Positions 1 to 8,352 of a DNA stretch of 64,000 nt are shown here, in pieces. The position numbers and the translations under genes were made by a program. The notes beneath the pieces are model-generated. The model saw only the letters and a program-made list of their open reading frames with translations. It ran no database searches and was not told where the DNA came from. This DNA is from JBPOFM01 sp051252455 (GTDB lineage Bacteria > Bacteroidota > Bacteroidia > Flavobacteriales > Flavobacteriaceae): assembly GCA_051252455.1 (NCBI GenBank), contig JBPOFM010000001.1, positions 186,001 through 250,000 of the forward strand, read 5' to 3'. Numbering within the stretch: the stretch's first letter is position 1; every line of letters starts with the position of its first letter.

Positions 1-2017
1 ACTCATAAGTCGCATATTGCGAACGCACTTCTGATTTCTCATTTTTGACATATGCGTTTTTCTGTTTAGCATCAATGATTCGTGCTTTTACATTATCTGA
101 CAATTGAATATCAATAACATCTCGAATGATTTTAAAGTTATCTGGGTCAAGTACTGGTGTAACCACTTCAATGCGATGGCTCAAATTTCGAGTCATCCAG
201 TCCGCCGAGCCAATATACATTTTTTCGTCGCCTCCATTGCCAAAAATATAAACACGACCATGTTCTAGGAAACGATCTAAAATACTGGTCACATAAATGT
301 TTTCACTTTGACCTTTAATGCCAGGCACCAAACTACACATGCCACGAACCAACAAGCGAATGTGTACGCCTTTCTGGCTCGCTTCATACAACAATTTGAT
401 CATGTTTTTATCCTGAAGGCTATTCATTTTTAATATGATAGACGCCTGTTTACCAGCTTGCGCCATCAATATTTCATTCTCAACTAAACTCACAAATTTA
501 TAACGCATGGTAAATGGTGATACCAATAGTTTTTTCGCCTTTGGAACGATAAAAATACCTTCCAGAACCAAAAATATTTTATTAAGTTCTTGAGTAATTT
601 TTTTATTGTTGGTCATCAATCCAAAATCGGTGTACAAAGTAGCCGTTTTTTCATTGAAATTACCCGTACCAATGTAGCAATAGCGTTTCGTTTCGCTCTC
701 TACTTCACGTTCGATATAAAGAATTTTGGAATGTACTTTAATGCCAGGATAACTATATAACACTTGCGCACCATTTTCCTTGAAAATCTCACCCCATTTG
801 AGGTTGTTTTGCTCATCAAAACGTGCCTTCACTTCGATAAAAACAACTACTTTTTTTCCGTTTTTTGCAGCTTTCGCAATGGCGGAATTCAATCTCGATT
901 CTTCAGCTAAACGATACATCGTCATTTTAATGACCTTCACTGTTGGGTCTACTGCAGCTTCTTCAACCAATCTTATAACCGGTTCGAACCCTTGATACGG
1001 AAAGTGCATCAATTGATCTTTCGTGTCGATAGCCGTGAACATAGACTCAAAATTGGTCAACACTGGATGCTCCAAAGGAGGCAATTCTTCGAAATGCAAA
1101 TCTTTTTTAGTCGGATTGGGAAATTTAAAGAAGTCCTTGAAATTATGATAGGTACCACCAAGAACAATATCTGCGTGTGTTATGTCCAAGGCCTTTTTTA
1201 GAACCTCCTGAAATTCTTGTGGCATGCGCTCATCAATCAAAACTCTGGTCGCTTGACCAGTGGCGCGTTTTGGGAGTGATTCCTTAATTTTTTCCATCAG
1301 ATTGCCCGAAAATTCATCTTCTATATACAACTCTGCATCACGCGATATTTTGATGGCATAATACGACAGATTCAAATCAGCTTGTATTCTGTACAAATTA
1401 TATTTAATGATATCGTCAATGAAAGTGATATAAAACGTATCGTTTTTAGAAGGAAACACAAAAAATCGAGGTTCATCCTTTGGAATCTGGACGACTTGAA
1501 ACTTCGTTTTGGACATGCATGTTGCAATGTAAGATGCTTCGTTCTCAACGAAAACCGAATCTTTCGTTGTAAAATAAGAAGCATCCAAATCGATCTTATC
1601 CTTTAGTTTTTCTTCGAAATATTCTTCTGCAACCTTCTTCTGCTCTTTCGTAAAATCTTTGTATTTAATGAGGTGAATTTTTTCATCTTTTAAATCTGGA
1701 ATGATTTGGTTTTGAAAAATATCGCCAAATTCCTTTTGCAACAAATCAACCTGCACCTTAAGTTCTTTTAAAACCGAATTAGGTTTGGTAATCAGTTTTT
1801 TTCGTAGGGGTTTGTCGAGACCTAAATCTTTTATCTGTCGAATATCGGATACACGTACACGGAAAAATTCATCCAAGTTGGAAGAAAAAATCGCCATAAA
1901 CTTGATGCGTTCATATAAAGGATTACGTGTGTCTGCGACTTCTTGCAGCACGCGATGGTTAAAACGTAGCCACGATAAATCGCGATGGTAGTATTTGTTA
2001 TTGTATAGAGATGCCAT
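1..2017 (-). CDS. ppk1: Polyphosphate kinase 1, C-terminus cut by window edge
   Basis: Makes inorganic polyphosphate from the gamma phosphate of ATP, and can run in reverse. The gene reads leftward from an ATG at 2015-2017 and stays open for 672 codons to the window edge, so only the last few tens of residues should be missing (family about 690-720). The N-terminus (ASLYNNKYYHRDLSWLRFN) is the PPK1 N domain. Both phospholipase-D-like catalytic histidines are visible: His429 in IKVHSKILYIE, which by family knowledge is the phosphorylated one, and His586 in DRFLEHGRVYIFGNGG. No six-frame ORF call covers it because the stop lies outside the window. It is the last gene of a leftward run after a deoxynucleoside kinase. 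Confidence 0.95.
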   Translation of the reverse strand, partial: MASLYNNKYYHRDLSWLRFNHRVLQEVADTRNPLYERIKFMAIFSSNLDEFFRVRVSDIRQIKDLGLDKPLRKKLITKPNSVLKELKVQVDLLQKEFGDIFQNQIIPDLKDEKIHLIKYKDFTKEQKKVAEEYFEEKLKDKIDLDASYFTTKDSVFVENEASYIATCMSKTKFQVVQIPKDEPRFFVFPSKNDTFYITFIDDIIKYNLYRIQADLNLSYYAIKISRDAELYIEDEFSGNLMEKIKESLPKRATGQATRVLIDERMPQEFQEVLKKALDITHADIVLGGTYHNFKDFFKFPNPTKKDLHFEELPPLEHPVLTNFESMFTAIDTKDQLMHFPYQGFEPVIRLVEEAAVDPTVKVIKMTMYRLAEESRLNSAIAKAAKNGKKVVVFIEVKARFDEQNNLKWGEIFKENGAQVLYSYPGIKVHSKILYIEREVESETKRYCYIGTGNFNEKTATLYTDFGLMTNNKKITQELNKIFLVLEGIFIVPKAKKLLVSPFTMRYKFVSLVENEILMAQAGKQASIILKMNSLQDKNMIKLLYEASQKGVHIRLLVRGMCSLVPGIKGQSENIYVTSILDRFLEHGRVYIFGNGGDEKMYIGSADWMTRNLSHRIEVVTPVLDPDNFKIIRDVIDIQLSDNVKARIIDAKQKNAYVKNEKSEVRSQYATYE

Positions 2018-2080
2018 AAATTAATTTGTAAGCAAAATACTCAATTCAAAATAAAAAAATGTTAGGAAAATGATAAGGTA

Positions 2081-2695
2081 TTAAAACAATCCGTTGATTT
2101 CTGCATCAATCTTGTTAATGACAAACCCCAAATCCTCTGGATTGCTCACAAAATCGATATTATCGACATCGATAATCAGCAAATTGCCCTTGTCGTATCC
2201 ATGAATCCAAGCTTCGTAACGTTCGTTCAGACGGCTTAAATAATCAATGCTGATAGAGTTTTCATAATCGCGACCACGTTTATGTATTTGACTCACTAAA
2301 TTCGGAATAGAACTCCGTAGATAAATCAACAAATCCGGTCCCTTGACCAAGGATTCCATCAGATCAAAAAGCGAACGGTAATTTTCAAAATCGCGATTCG
2401 TCATCAAGCCCATCGCATGAAGATTGGGTGCAAATATGTGTGCATCTTCATAAATGGTTCTGTCTTGAATGATTTCCTTTCCGCTTTGACGAATTTGTAA
2501 CACCTGACGAAAGCGACTGTTTAAAAAGTAAACCTGAAGATTAAAACTCCACCGTTCCATCTGATTGTAAAAATCATCGAGATATGGATTATCAACAACG
2601 TCTTCCAATTGCGGTTCCCATTTGTAGTGTTTGGCCAATAATTTGGTCAAAGTAGTCTTTCCAGCTCCAATGTTTCCTGCGATTGCAACGTGCAT
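2081..2695 (-). CDS. Deoxynucleoside kinase (stand-alone)
   Basis: Phosphorylates deoxynucleosides in the salvage pathway; the exact base preference cannot be read from sequence. It is 204 residues, normal for the family. The P-loop GNIGAGKT is at residues 7-14, the DRT motif at 78-80 with E83/D84 behind it, and the arginine-rich lid KRGRDYE at 139-145. It starts 3 bases after the stop of the upstream secreted-protein gene, so the two are probably co-transcribed. A second kinase of the same superfamily is fused to FolK elsewhere in the window; that one has SDY in place of DRT, so the two belong to different subgroups. Confidence 0.9.
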   Translation of the reverse strand: MHVAIAGNIGAGKTTLTKLLAKHYKWEPQLEDVVDNPYLDDFYNQMERWSFNLQVYFLNSRFRQVLQIRQSGKEIIQDRTIYEDAHIFAPNLHAMGLMTNRDFENYRSLFDLMESLVKGPDLLIYLRSSIPNLVSQIHKRGRDYENSISIDYLSRLNERYEAWIHGYDKGNLLIIDVDNIDFVSNPEDLGFVINKIDAEINGLF

Positions 2696-2698
2696 AAA

Positions 2699-3478
2699 TT
2701 ACTTGATTTTTAGTTGGTATTGATGTAGTTTTTTCGAATCGTAAATATACAAGGTTTCATTGGTTACCAAAAACTGATTTATTAACAATTCGTTGAGTGG
2801 AATTGGAAAAGATGATTCAAAATCTTTCGGAAAATAAAGCAAATTTTCTTCCTTTTTTACTACCAAATTCCCATTATCTTCCGCAATAGACGTAAAACCA
2901 ATATTTTCTATTTTGCTTACTAGACTGCCGAAATAATTATACTTATATAAAAAGTGTTCGGTCAACAGCCAACAAAAGTTGTAATTGCTCACAATATCGA
3001 TCACATTGGATTGAACAGGCATCGTCGTGGCGCGTGTTTTCCCTGCTTTATAATCAAACAACTCTAGTTGCTGCAAATCTGTATTGAAAATCCAAAGTGT
3101 ATTATCAGAACCAGTTGAAATATGCGACACATTTTTATAAGGTTCAACCGTATTAAAATCAATCTTGTAGATTTCTGCCAAACGATTGTCAAGAATGATG
3201 GCTGTATTGAAATTTTTATAGAACAGATTTATTTTTAAGGAATTGAAAGCATTGGCTGATGTAATAGTCCCAAGTTGAATATTGCTATAAGTGATGTCTT
3301 TATTTGCATCTATCTTATGGAAAACCTTATCATTTGTTAAATACAATACTCCAAAATTGTCTATTCCCACAATGGTTTGTAATGCTATTTCTGTGGAGCT
3401 GACATGTTTTACCTCGACGCCTACTTGTGAAAAAAGCGAGAATGGCATCCAAAAAATAATTAAAATCAGTAGTCTCAT
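2699..3478 (-). CDS. Secreted protein of unknown function, possible beta-propeller
   Basis: 259 residues with a clear N-terminal signal peptide (hydrophobic LLILIIFWMPFSLFSQ). The rest alternates short beta-like segments with recurring aromatic and Asp/Asn turns, for example SHISTGSDNTLWIF and SNYNFCWLLTEHFLYKYN, which suggests a propeller or sensor-like beta fold in the periplasm. That is only an impression of the pattern. I recognise no catalytic motif. It sits immediately upstream of the deoxynucleoside kinase with a 3-base gap. Function unknown. Confidence 0.7.
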   Translation of the reverse strand: MRLLILIIFWMPFSLFSQVGVEVKHVSSTEIALQTIVGIDNFGVLYLTNDKVFHKIDANKDITYSNIQLGTITSANAFNSLKINLFYKNFNTAIILDNRLAEIYKIDFNTVEPYKNVSHISTGSDNTLWIFNTDLQQLELFDYKAGKTRATTMPVQSNVIDIVSNYNFCWLLTEHFLYKYNYFGSLVSKIENIGFTSIAEDNGNLVVKKEENLLYFPKDFESSFPIPLNELLINQFLVTNETLYIYDSKKLHQYQLKIK

Positions 3479-3679
3479 TGTGATTTGAAAAGTACAAAAA
3501 TTGAACCAATATTATCTGATTTTTTTTCGAACGGAGCGGTGGAGATTATCAACTGTCATTTCTGAATACTACGTATTAAGAAAAGTTTAACGCTTTACCA
3601 TTTAACTATTGGCGCTTTTAAAAGTCTAATGAAAGTGAAAGCACTATTTTTAGCACTATAAATTAAAGACTTTAATCAA

Positions 3680-4582
3680 ATGAAATCAGTTTTTATCAAA
3701 ATTACCATCGCATTATTTTTTGTAATGGGAAACTCCATCTTTGCCCAAAAAGAATTTCAAGGAAAAGCCTATTATGAAGCCAAAACCACAGTAGACATGG
3801 ATAGTTGGGGCGGCAGAGGTGGTCAGATGAGCGAAGAGCAGAAAAAGCAAATCGCCGAGCGAATGAAGAGTATGCTTGAGAAAACATATATTCTCACATT
3901 CAATAGGACTGAATCAACCTATAAGGAAGAGGAAAAACTGGAAGCTCCAGGTTCTGCCGGAGGAGGAAGATTTGGTAGTATGATGAGCAGTTTTACTGGT
4001 GGACCACAATATAAAAATGTACAGAACTCACAGTTATTACAAGAACAGGAGTTTTTTGGTAAACAATTTTTGGTGAAAGATTCGTTGCCATCTCTAAAAT
4101 GGGAGATGGGCACTGAAACGAAGCAAATCGGTCAATACATGTGTTTTAAAGCAACTGCGATAAAGGAAGTTGATGAAATGGACTTTTCCAACATGCGTCG
4201 TAGAGGTAATGATGATGAAAAGAAAGATGGCGAAAAAACAACTGATTCCACTAAAAAAGAAAATTCAAATAATCCAATGGAGGAAATTGAAGTTCCAAAA
4301 ACAATTATAGTCACTGCTTGGTACACACCTCAAATCCCGGTAAACCAAGGACCGGGCGATTATTGGGGACTTCCTGGTTTGATTCTAGAAGTGAATGCCA
4401 ATAGAACCACTATATTGTGTTCAAAAATAGTATTGAATCCTACGGAAAAGGAAGAGATAAAAATTCCAACGAAAGGAAAAGAGGTTACAAGAACCGAATA
4501 CAACGACATCATGAAAAATAAAATGGAAGAGATGCGCGAAATGTATGGTGGACGAGGCGGCCGAGGAGGTGGACGTAACTAA
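3680..4582 (+). CDS. GLPGLI family protein
   Basis: Member of the Bacteroidota-specific GLPGLI family, named for its motif, seen here as GPGDYWGLPGLILEVN around residue 220. Signal peptide MKSVFIKITIALFFVMGNS, cleaved after IFAQ, so it is exported. The 300-residue chain has two low-complexity Gly/Arg stretches: GGGRFGS in the middle and GGRGGRGGGR at the extreme C-terminus. An acidic and lysine-rich segment near 175-200 looks disordered. The start is the first ATG after a 200-base leader. The next gene, a carboxypeptidase-regulatory/barrel receptor, begins 34 bases downstream; this pairing is typical of the family. Molecular function unknown. Confidence 0.88.
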   Translation: MKSVFIKITIALFFVMGNSIFAQKEFQGKAYYEAKTTVDMDSWGGRGGQMSEEQKKQIAERMKSMLEKTYILTFNRTESTYKEEEKLEAPGSAGGGRFGSMMSSFTGGPQYKNVQNSQLLQEQEFFGKQFLVKDSLPSLKWEMGTETKQIGQYMCFKATAIKEVDEMDFSNMRRRGNDDEKKDGEKTTDSTKKENSNNPMEEIEVPKTIIVTAWYTPQIPVNQGPGDYWGLPGLILEVNANRTTILCSKIVLNPTEKEEIKIPTKGKEVTRTEYNDIMKNKMEEMREMYGGRGGRGGGRN

Positions 4583-4616
4583 ATTTTCAAACATAACTAA
4601 CCGATAATAACAATCA

Positions 4617-7322
4617 ATGAAACATTTATTTCTGTTTATGCTACTACTGGTAGCAGGCAATTCTTTTGCTCAAATTAAACTTGAAGGCGTTGTCAAAGAC
4701 AGCATAGGAAGCCCTCTGGAATTGGCAAATGTCATTGCCATTAACCAAGATACTAACAAATTGGAATCGTATGCAATCACCAATGATCAAGGTTTATACA
4801 AACTCAATTTAGGAAAAAACGCGACCTATAAAGTTCAAATCAGCTATATAGGCATGAAAACGGCTGAAGCTATTATCGCTGCCAAAGAAGCTGATATTGA
4901 TCGCAATTTCACACTTGAATATGATAATGCTCTAGACGCAGTTGAATTGACCTACGAAATGCCTGTCACCATTAAAGGCGACACCATTACTTACAATGCT
5001 GATTCCTTTAATAAAGGAACGGAACGGAAGCTAGGCGATGTTCTTAAAAATCTGCCAGGTGTTGAAGTGACCGATGACGGTGAAATTGAAGTGGAAGGCA
5101 AAGTCGTCTCCAAAGTGATGATTGATGGGAAGGAATTTTTTGATGGTGATTCTAAATTGGCCACTAAAAATATTCCTGCAAATGCGATAGATAAAGTTCA
5201 AGTTTTAAAAAATTATGCCGAAGTCGGACAATTGAGTGGCGTCACCAATAATCAAGATAATATCGCCATCAACCTGCAACTGAAAAAAGGTAAAGAAGCC
5301 TTTTGGTTTGGGGATATTACGGCAGGTTCAGGAATTGCAGATACCGATGGCTTGTATTTAGTTCAACCCAAATTATTCTATTACAGTCCTAAATTGAGCG
5401 TCAACTTCATTGGAGACCTCAACAATATCGGAGAAGTCGCATTTTCTCGACGTGATTTTTTCAATTTTGGAGGCGGCTTTAGAGCCCCGAGTCGCCAAAG
5501 TGGAACGAGCATCAATCTAGGTGATAACGGACTTGGATTTTTAAACCTTCAGAACAACAGGGCAAAAGATATCAATTCAAAATTAGGCGCTGCTAATTTT
5601 AGTTATTCACCTAATAAAAGTTTGGATTTAAGTGGATTTGCCATTTTCTCGAGTAGCAGAATTGAATTGCAAGAAAATAGTTCTGTGGAATACACTAATA
5701 GTGAACTTGGCATCCCAAATGAAGATACCCAAAGCAACACCCAGCAAAGGAGTGATTTAGGAACCGTTAAATTAAGTGCAAAATATAAACCAAATGGAAA
5801 TAATCAATTGGATTATGACATTTTAGGACGGTTGACCAAAGAATCGCAAGACCAAAATTTCTTTTCCTCTGTTATTGGGTCTACAAATCAATTCGAAGAC
5901 ACAAATCCATTTCGTCTCAACCAAAACTTAAATTACTATTATACCTTAAACGAGACCAATATTTTTGCGTTTGAAGCGCAGCATTTATTGCAGGATGAAG
6001 ATCCATTTTATAACGCCATCATCGAGGAAAAAGCAAACTATGCGAACACCGCAGATGGTTTAGGATTAGACGATACTCAAATTGATTACAACATCGCTCA
6101 AGACAAAAGAGTCCAAACCAATCAACTCGATGCCAAATTAGATTATTGGAATATATTGAATGCCAAGAGCAATATCAATTTTACACTCGGTACAATTTTG
6201 AGCAATCAAAAATTCAATAGTAACATTTTTCAATTTCTAGATGATGGGACGATATTTGATTCTACACCGACCTTCAATGATGGTTTGGATAGGAATGATA
6301 CCGATTACAATTTCACCGATTTATATGCTGGCTTACATTATCAATTTAAGACTGGTATGTTCACATTTACGCCTGGTGTTTCTGCGCATGCCTATAGCAC
6401 AAATAACACACAGTTCGGTGAAACCTATACAGACAATTTCTTTAGAATTTTGCCAGATTTTGATCTTCGGATCCAATTGAAAAAAAGTGAAACGCTTAAC
6501 TTAAATTACCGCATGCAAACACAATTCACTGATGTAAATAATTTTGCAAGAGGTTTGGTATTGAATAGTTATAGCTCTCTTTTTTCGGGTAACGAAGCGT
6601 TGGAAAATGCTGTTTCTCATAATGTGAATCTGACCTATTTCAGTTTCAATATGTTCAATTACACCAATGTTTTTGGAACGATTAACTATAGCAAACGTAT
6701 TGACCAAATACGTAATTTGACCAATTTTGAAAGTGTCATTCGAACCAATTCTCCTTTTAATTCCGGGTTTGCGGATGAAACACTTACAGCAGCCGGAAGT
6801 TTTCAGAGACGTTTTGGAAAATTGCAAGCGACTTTGAGAGGTAATTTTAACTATTCTAAATTCAATCAGTTTATACAAGGTCAAGCTTCTGTCAATGAAA
6901 ATTATTCGCAAAACTACACTGCCAGATTAAGAACCAACTTTAAAACAGCACCAAATGTTGAATTGAGTTATGCGTACGGTATATCAGACAATGACCAAGG
7001 TGCAACTAGAAATAAATTTTTTACATCAGCTCCTTCCATTGATTTTGATGCGTTGATTTTAAAAAGTTTTACCTTCCGAACAGATTATTCGTATAATCGA
7101 TTGAGTGATGAAGATGGTAAAATAAACAGTTTCGAATTTTGGAATGCTTCACTGTCCTACAGAAAAAATAGAGATGCCAAATTAGAATATGAAATCAAAG
7201 CAACCAACTTGTTAGATATTACTACACAGTCGCAAAGTAATAACAGCACAATTTCCGTGAGCACCACAGATTATTTTATACAACCACGGTTTGTTACGTT
7301 TAGAATGATTTATTCTTTATAA
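4617..7322 (+). CDS. TonB-dependent-receptor-like outer membrane beta-barrel protein
   Basis: 901-residue outer membrane protein. Order of domains: signal peptide (to about residue 19, NSFAQ), a carboxypeptidase-regulatory-like beta sandwich (about 20-100, starting IKLEGVVKDSIGSPLELANV), a plug-like region (about 110-230, with LKNLPGVEVTDDGEIEVEGK), then a long beta-barrel rich in alternating aromatic strands and ending in FRMIYSL. It resembles the barrel family that travels with GLPGLI proteins rather than SusC nutrient receptors. The substrate is unknown. It is probably co-transcribed with the GLPGLI gene 34 bases upstream and ends at a strong hairpin terminator. Confidence 0.88.
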   Translation: MKHLFLFMLLLVAGNSFAQIKLEGVVKDSIGSPLELANVIAINQDTNKLESYAITNDQGLYKLNLGKNATYKVQISYIGMKTAEAIIAAKEADIDRNFTLEYDNALDAVELTYEMPVTIKGDTITYNADSFNKGTERKLGDVLKNLPGVEVTDDGEIEVEGKVVSKVMIDGKEFFDGDSKLATKNIPANAIDKVQVLKNYAEVGQLSGVTNNQDNIAINLQLKKGKEAFWFGDITAGSGIADTDGLYLVQPKLFYYSPKLSVNFIGDLNNIGEVAFSRRDFFNFGGGFRAPSRQSGTSINLGDNGLGFLNLQNNRAKDINSKLGAANFSYSPNKSLDLSGFAIFSSSRIELQENSSVEYTNSELGIPNEDTQSNTQQRSDLGTVKLSAKYKPNGNNQLDYDILGRLTKESQDQNFFSSVIGSTNQFEDTNPFRLNQNLNYYYTLNETNIFAFEAQHLLQDEDPFYNAIIEEKANYANTADGLGLDDTQIDYNIAQDKRVQTNQLDAKLDYWNILNAKSNINFTLGTILSNQKFNSNIFQFLDDGTIFDSTPTFNDGLDRNDTDYNFTDLYAGLHYQFKTGMFTFTPGVSAHAYSTNNTQFGETYTDNFFRILPDFDLRIQLKKSETLNLNYRMQTQFTDVNNFARGLVLNSYSSLFSGNEALENAVSHNVNLTYFSFNMFNYTNVFGTINYSKRIDQIRNLTNFESVIRTNSPFNSGFADETLTAAGSFQRRFGKLQATLRGNFNYSKFNQFIQGQASVNENYSQNYTARLRTNFKTAPNVELSYAYGISDNDQGATRNKFFTSAPSIDFDALILKSFTFRTDYSYNRLSDEDGKINSFEFWNASLSYRKNRDAKLEYEIKATNLLDITTQSQSNNSTISVSTTDYFIQPRFVTFRMIYSL

Positions 7323-7333
7323 GAAATGTCATT

Positions 7334-7377
7334 AAATAAAGAAAGGTCTGAATTCTTATTCAGACCTTTCTTTATTT
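7334..7377. terminator. Bidirectional intrinsic terminator
   Basis: A 20-base arm beginning AAATAAAGAAAGGTCTG pairs with its perfect complement ending CAGACCTTTCTTTATTT around a four-base loop. A/T tails on both sides let it serve the receptor gene on the plus strand and the YegP-like gene on the minus strand, which converge here. Confidence 0.85.
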
Positions 7378-7391
7378 GATATAATTTTAGT

Positions 7392-7721
7392 TTATGAGTT
7401 GTCTACGACTGCAGCATCAGGTGCATTCTTCTTAACTGAAGCAATACCATTCTCCATTGCAGAAGCAGAAGAGTACATCTCGCTATTGCCAATAATCTGA
7501 CCGTTTGTGGACGTTAAGTTAAAAAATGGACTTCCATCTTTTGCTGTTTTTCTATCAAATCGCGCATCGTCTTGCGAGTTTTTACGAACCGAATCAATGC
7601 CATTTGTACAACCAGATTTAGACTCGTAACCTTGACTACTTAAAATCATCTGACCGTTTCCAGCTTTCAGATTGAATCTATATTTTCCTGCTTTGTCTTT
7701 GTTAATTTCGAATTTTCCCAT
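7392..7721 (-). CDS. YegP-type protein with two DUF1508 repeats
   Basis: 109 residues made of two tandem copies of the DUF1508 beta-beta-beta-alpha unit. Copy one runs about residues 1-50 (FEINKDKAGKYRFNLKAGNGQMI), copy two about 55-103 (KDGSPFFNLTSTNGQIIG). Each ends with the NGI.SV.KN helix (CTNGIDSVRKN and MENGIASVKKN). No signal peptide, so cytoplasmic. The function of the family is not established. Single gene, flanked by the shared terminator and a long non-coding stretch. Confidence 0.9.
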   Translation of the reverse strand: MGKFEINKDKAGKYRFNLKAGNGQMILSSQGYESKSGCTNGIDSVRKNSQDDARFDRKTAKDGSPFFNLTSTNGQIIGNSEMYSSASAMENGIASVKKNAPDAAVVDNS

Positions 7722-7778
7722 TTCTTTTTAATTTAATGTTAAATTTAAAAATACAAAAAAATATAGTAAATCAAAATA

Positions 7779-7798
7779 GCCCTACATTGCCGTAGGGC
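7779..7798 (-). terminator. Terminator hairpin of the decayed tRNA-Leu copy
   Basis: GCCCTAC and GTAGGGC pair perfectly over 7 bp around a 6-base loop. On the minus strand a weak A/T tail follows. It is the counterpart of the terminator at 8046-8072 behind the intact tRNA-Leu: same size, same loop length, related arms. Confidence 0.6.
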
Positions 7799-7805
7799 TT
7801 TTCAG

Positions 7806-7840
7806 TACTCATGGCGGTACCGAAGCTTCGGAATTGAACC
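7806..7840 (-). pseudogene. Remnant of a tRNA-Leu 3' end
   Basis: The acceptor 3' strand (TACTCATGGCGG on the plus strand, against TACTCAAGGCGG in the intact gene) and a T-loop-like TTGAACC are recognisable, separated by about 11 extra bases. The anticodon arm and 5' half are absent. It cannot fold as a tRNA. It is followed by its own terminator-like hairpin. Confidence 0.5.
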
Positions 7841-7842
7841 AT

Positions 7843-7953
7843 CTAGTTCATTTTTGAAAGTGTGTCCTGTAATATTTCGGGAGAATTCATGCGTATCTCA
7901 ATAAATTTTTTAGACTTTATGGCCTTGATAAATAGTTCCAAACGATAAGCCAT
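7843..7953 (-). pseudogene. Short reading-frame remnant between the repeats
   Basis: A 36-codon frame from an internal ATG (MAYRLELFIKAIKSKK...) to TAG. The same frame stays open upstream for about 33 more codons with no usable start, back to a TGA inside the tRNA terminator. That is what the 3' tail of a 5'-truncated gene looks like. Not similar to any family I recognise; it could also be chance. Confidence 0.3.
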
Positions 7954-8045
7954 CTCACTGATCAGAGGATCTGCCTTCCACTTTAAATCCCAAAAAATTC
8001 CTTTGAAATTGAATGAATTTGTAAAATAATCAGGATTTATTTTAC

Positions 8046-8072
8046 AAAAAAAGCCTCACATTTCTGTAAGGC
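8046..8072 (-). terminator. Terminator of the tRNA-Gly/tRNA-Leu transcript
   Basis: Read on the minus strand, GCCTTAC pairs with GTGAGGC (one G-T pair) around a 6-base loop and is followed by seven T residues. It lies 7 bases past the 3' end of tRNA-Leu. Confidence 0.75.
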
Positions 8073-8079
8073 TTTTCAG

Positions 8080-8163
8080 TACTCAAGGCGGGACTTGAAC
8101 CCGCACGTCCTAATGGACACAGGATTTTAAGTCCGGCGTGTCTACCAATTCCACCACTTGAGC
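8080..8163 (-). tRNA. tRNA-Leu (anticodon UAA)
   Basis: 84-nt class II tRNA. Acceptor GCTCAAG pairs with CTTGAGT (last pair G-U), discriminator A. The anticodon loop CTTAAAA gives UAA. The long variable arm has stem GTCC/GGAC around ATTA, and the T arm is GCGGG-TTCAAGT-CCCGC. CCA is not encoded. It lies 15 bases downstream of tRNA-Gly and was probably cut from the same transcript. Confidence 0.95.
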
Positions 8164-8178
8164 AAATTTAAATTGGTA

Positions 8179-8254
8179 TGGAGCGAAAAACGGGATTCGA
8201 ACCCGCGACCTCCACCTTGGCAAGGTGGCGCTCTACCAGCTGAGCTATTTTCGC
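8179..8254 (-). tRNA. tRNA-Gly (anticodon GCC)
   Basis: 76 nt including an encoded CCA. Acceptor GCGAAAA/TTTTCGC, discriminator U, D arm GCTC...GAGC, anticodon stem CCACC/GGTGG with loop TTGCCAA (GCC), and T arm GCGGG-TTCGAAT-CCCGT. First gene of a two-tRNA transcript with tRNA-Leu. Confidence 0.96.
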
Positions 8255-8293
8255 GTTTTTATCTTAAATGAACGTTCTCAATAATTGAGTGGG

Positions 8294-8322
8294 CAAATTT
8301 AATATTTTTATTAAAATACCAA
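8294..8322 (-). promoter_or_regulatory. Bacteroidota-type promoter for the tRNA pair
   Basis: On the minus strand a TTTG -33 element is followed after 18 bases by TAAATTTG, a perfect TAnnTTTG -7 element. Transcription would start near 8287, about 33 bases before tRNA-Gly. Confidence 0.75.
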
Positions 8323-8352
8323 AGCCTTTTTTAAGTAAAAAATTCGAATTTT

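Larger units (their letters stand above)
7797..8085. repeat. Direct repeat pair bounding about 260 bases
   Basis: The 15-mer GCTTTTCAGTACTCA occurs at 7797-7811 and again at 8071-8085, and the match continues as (A/T)GGCGG in both. In the right copy this is the 3' end of tRNA-Leu plus the space to its terminator. The left copy is in a gene-less stretch. The bases between hold a short minus-strand reading frame and nothing else I recognise. Confidence 0.75.
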
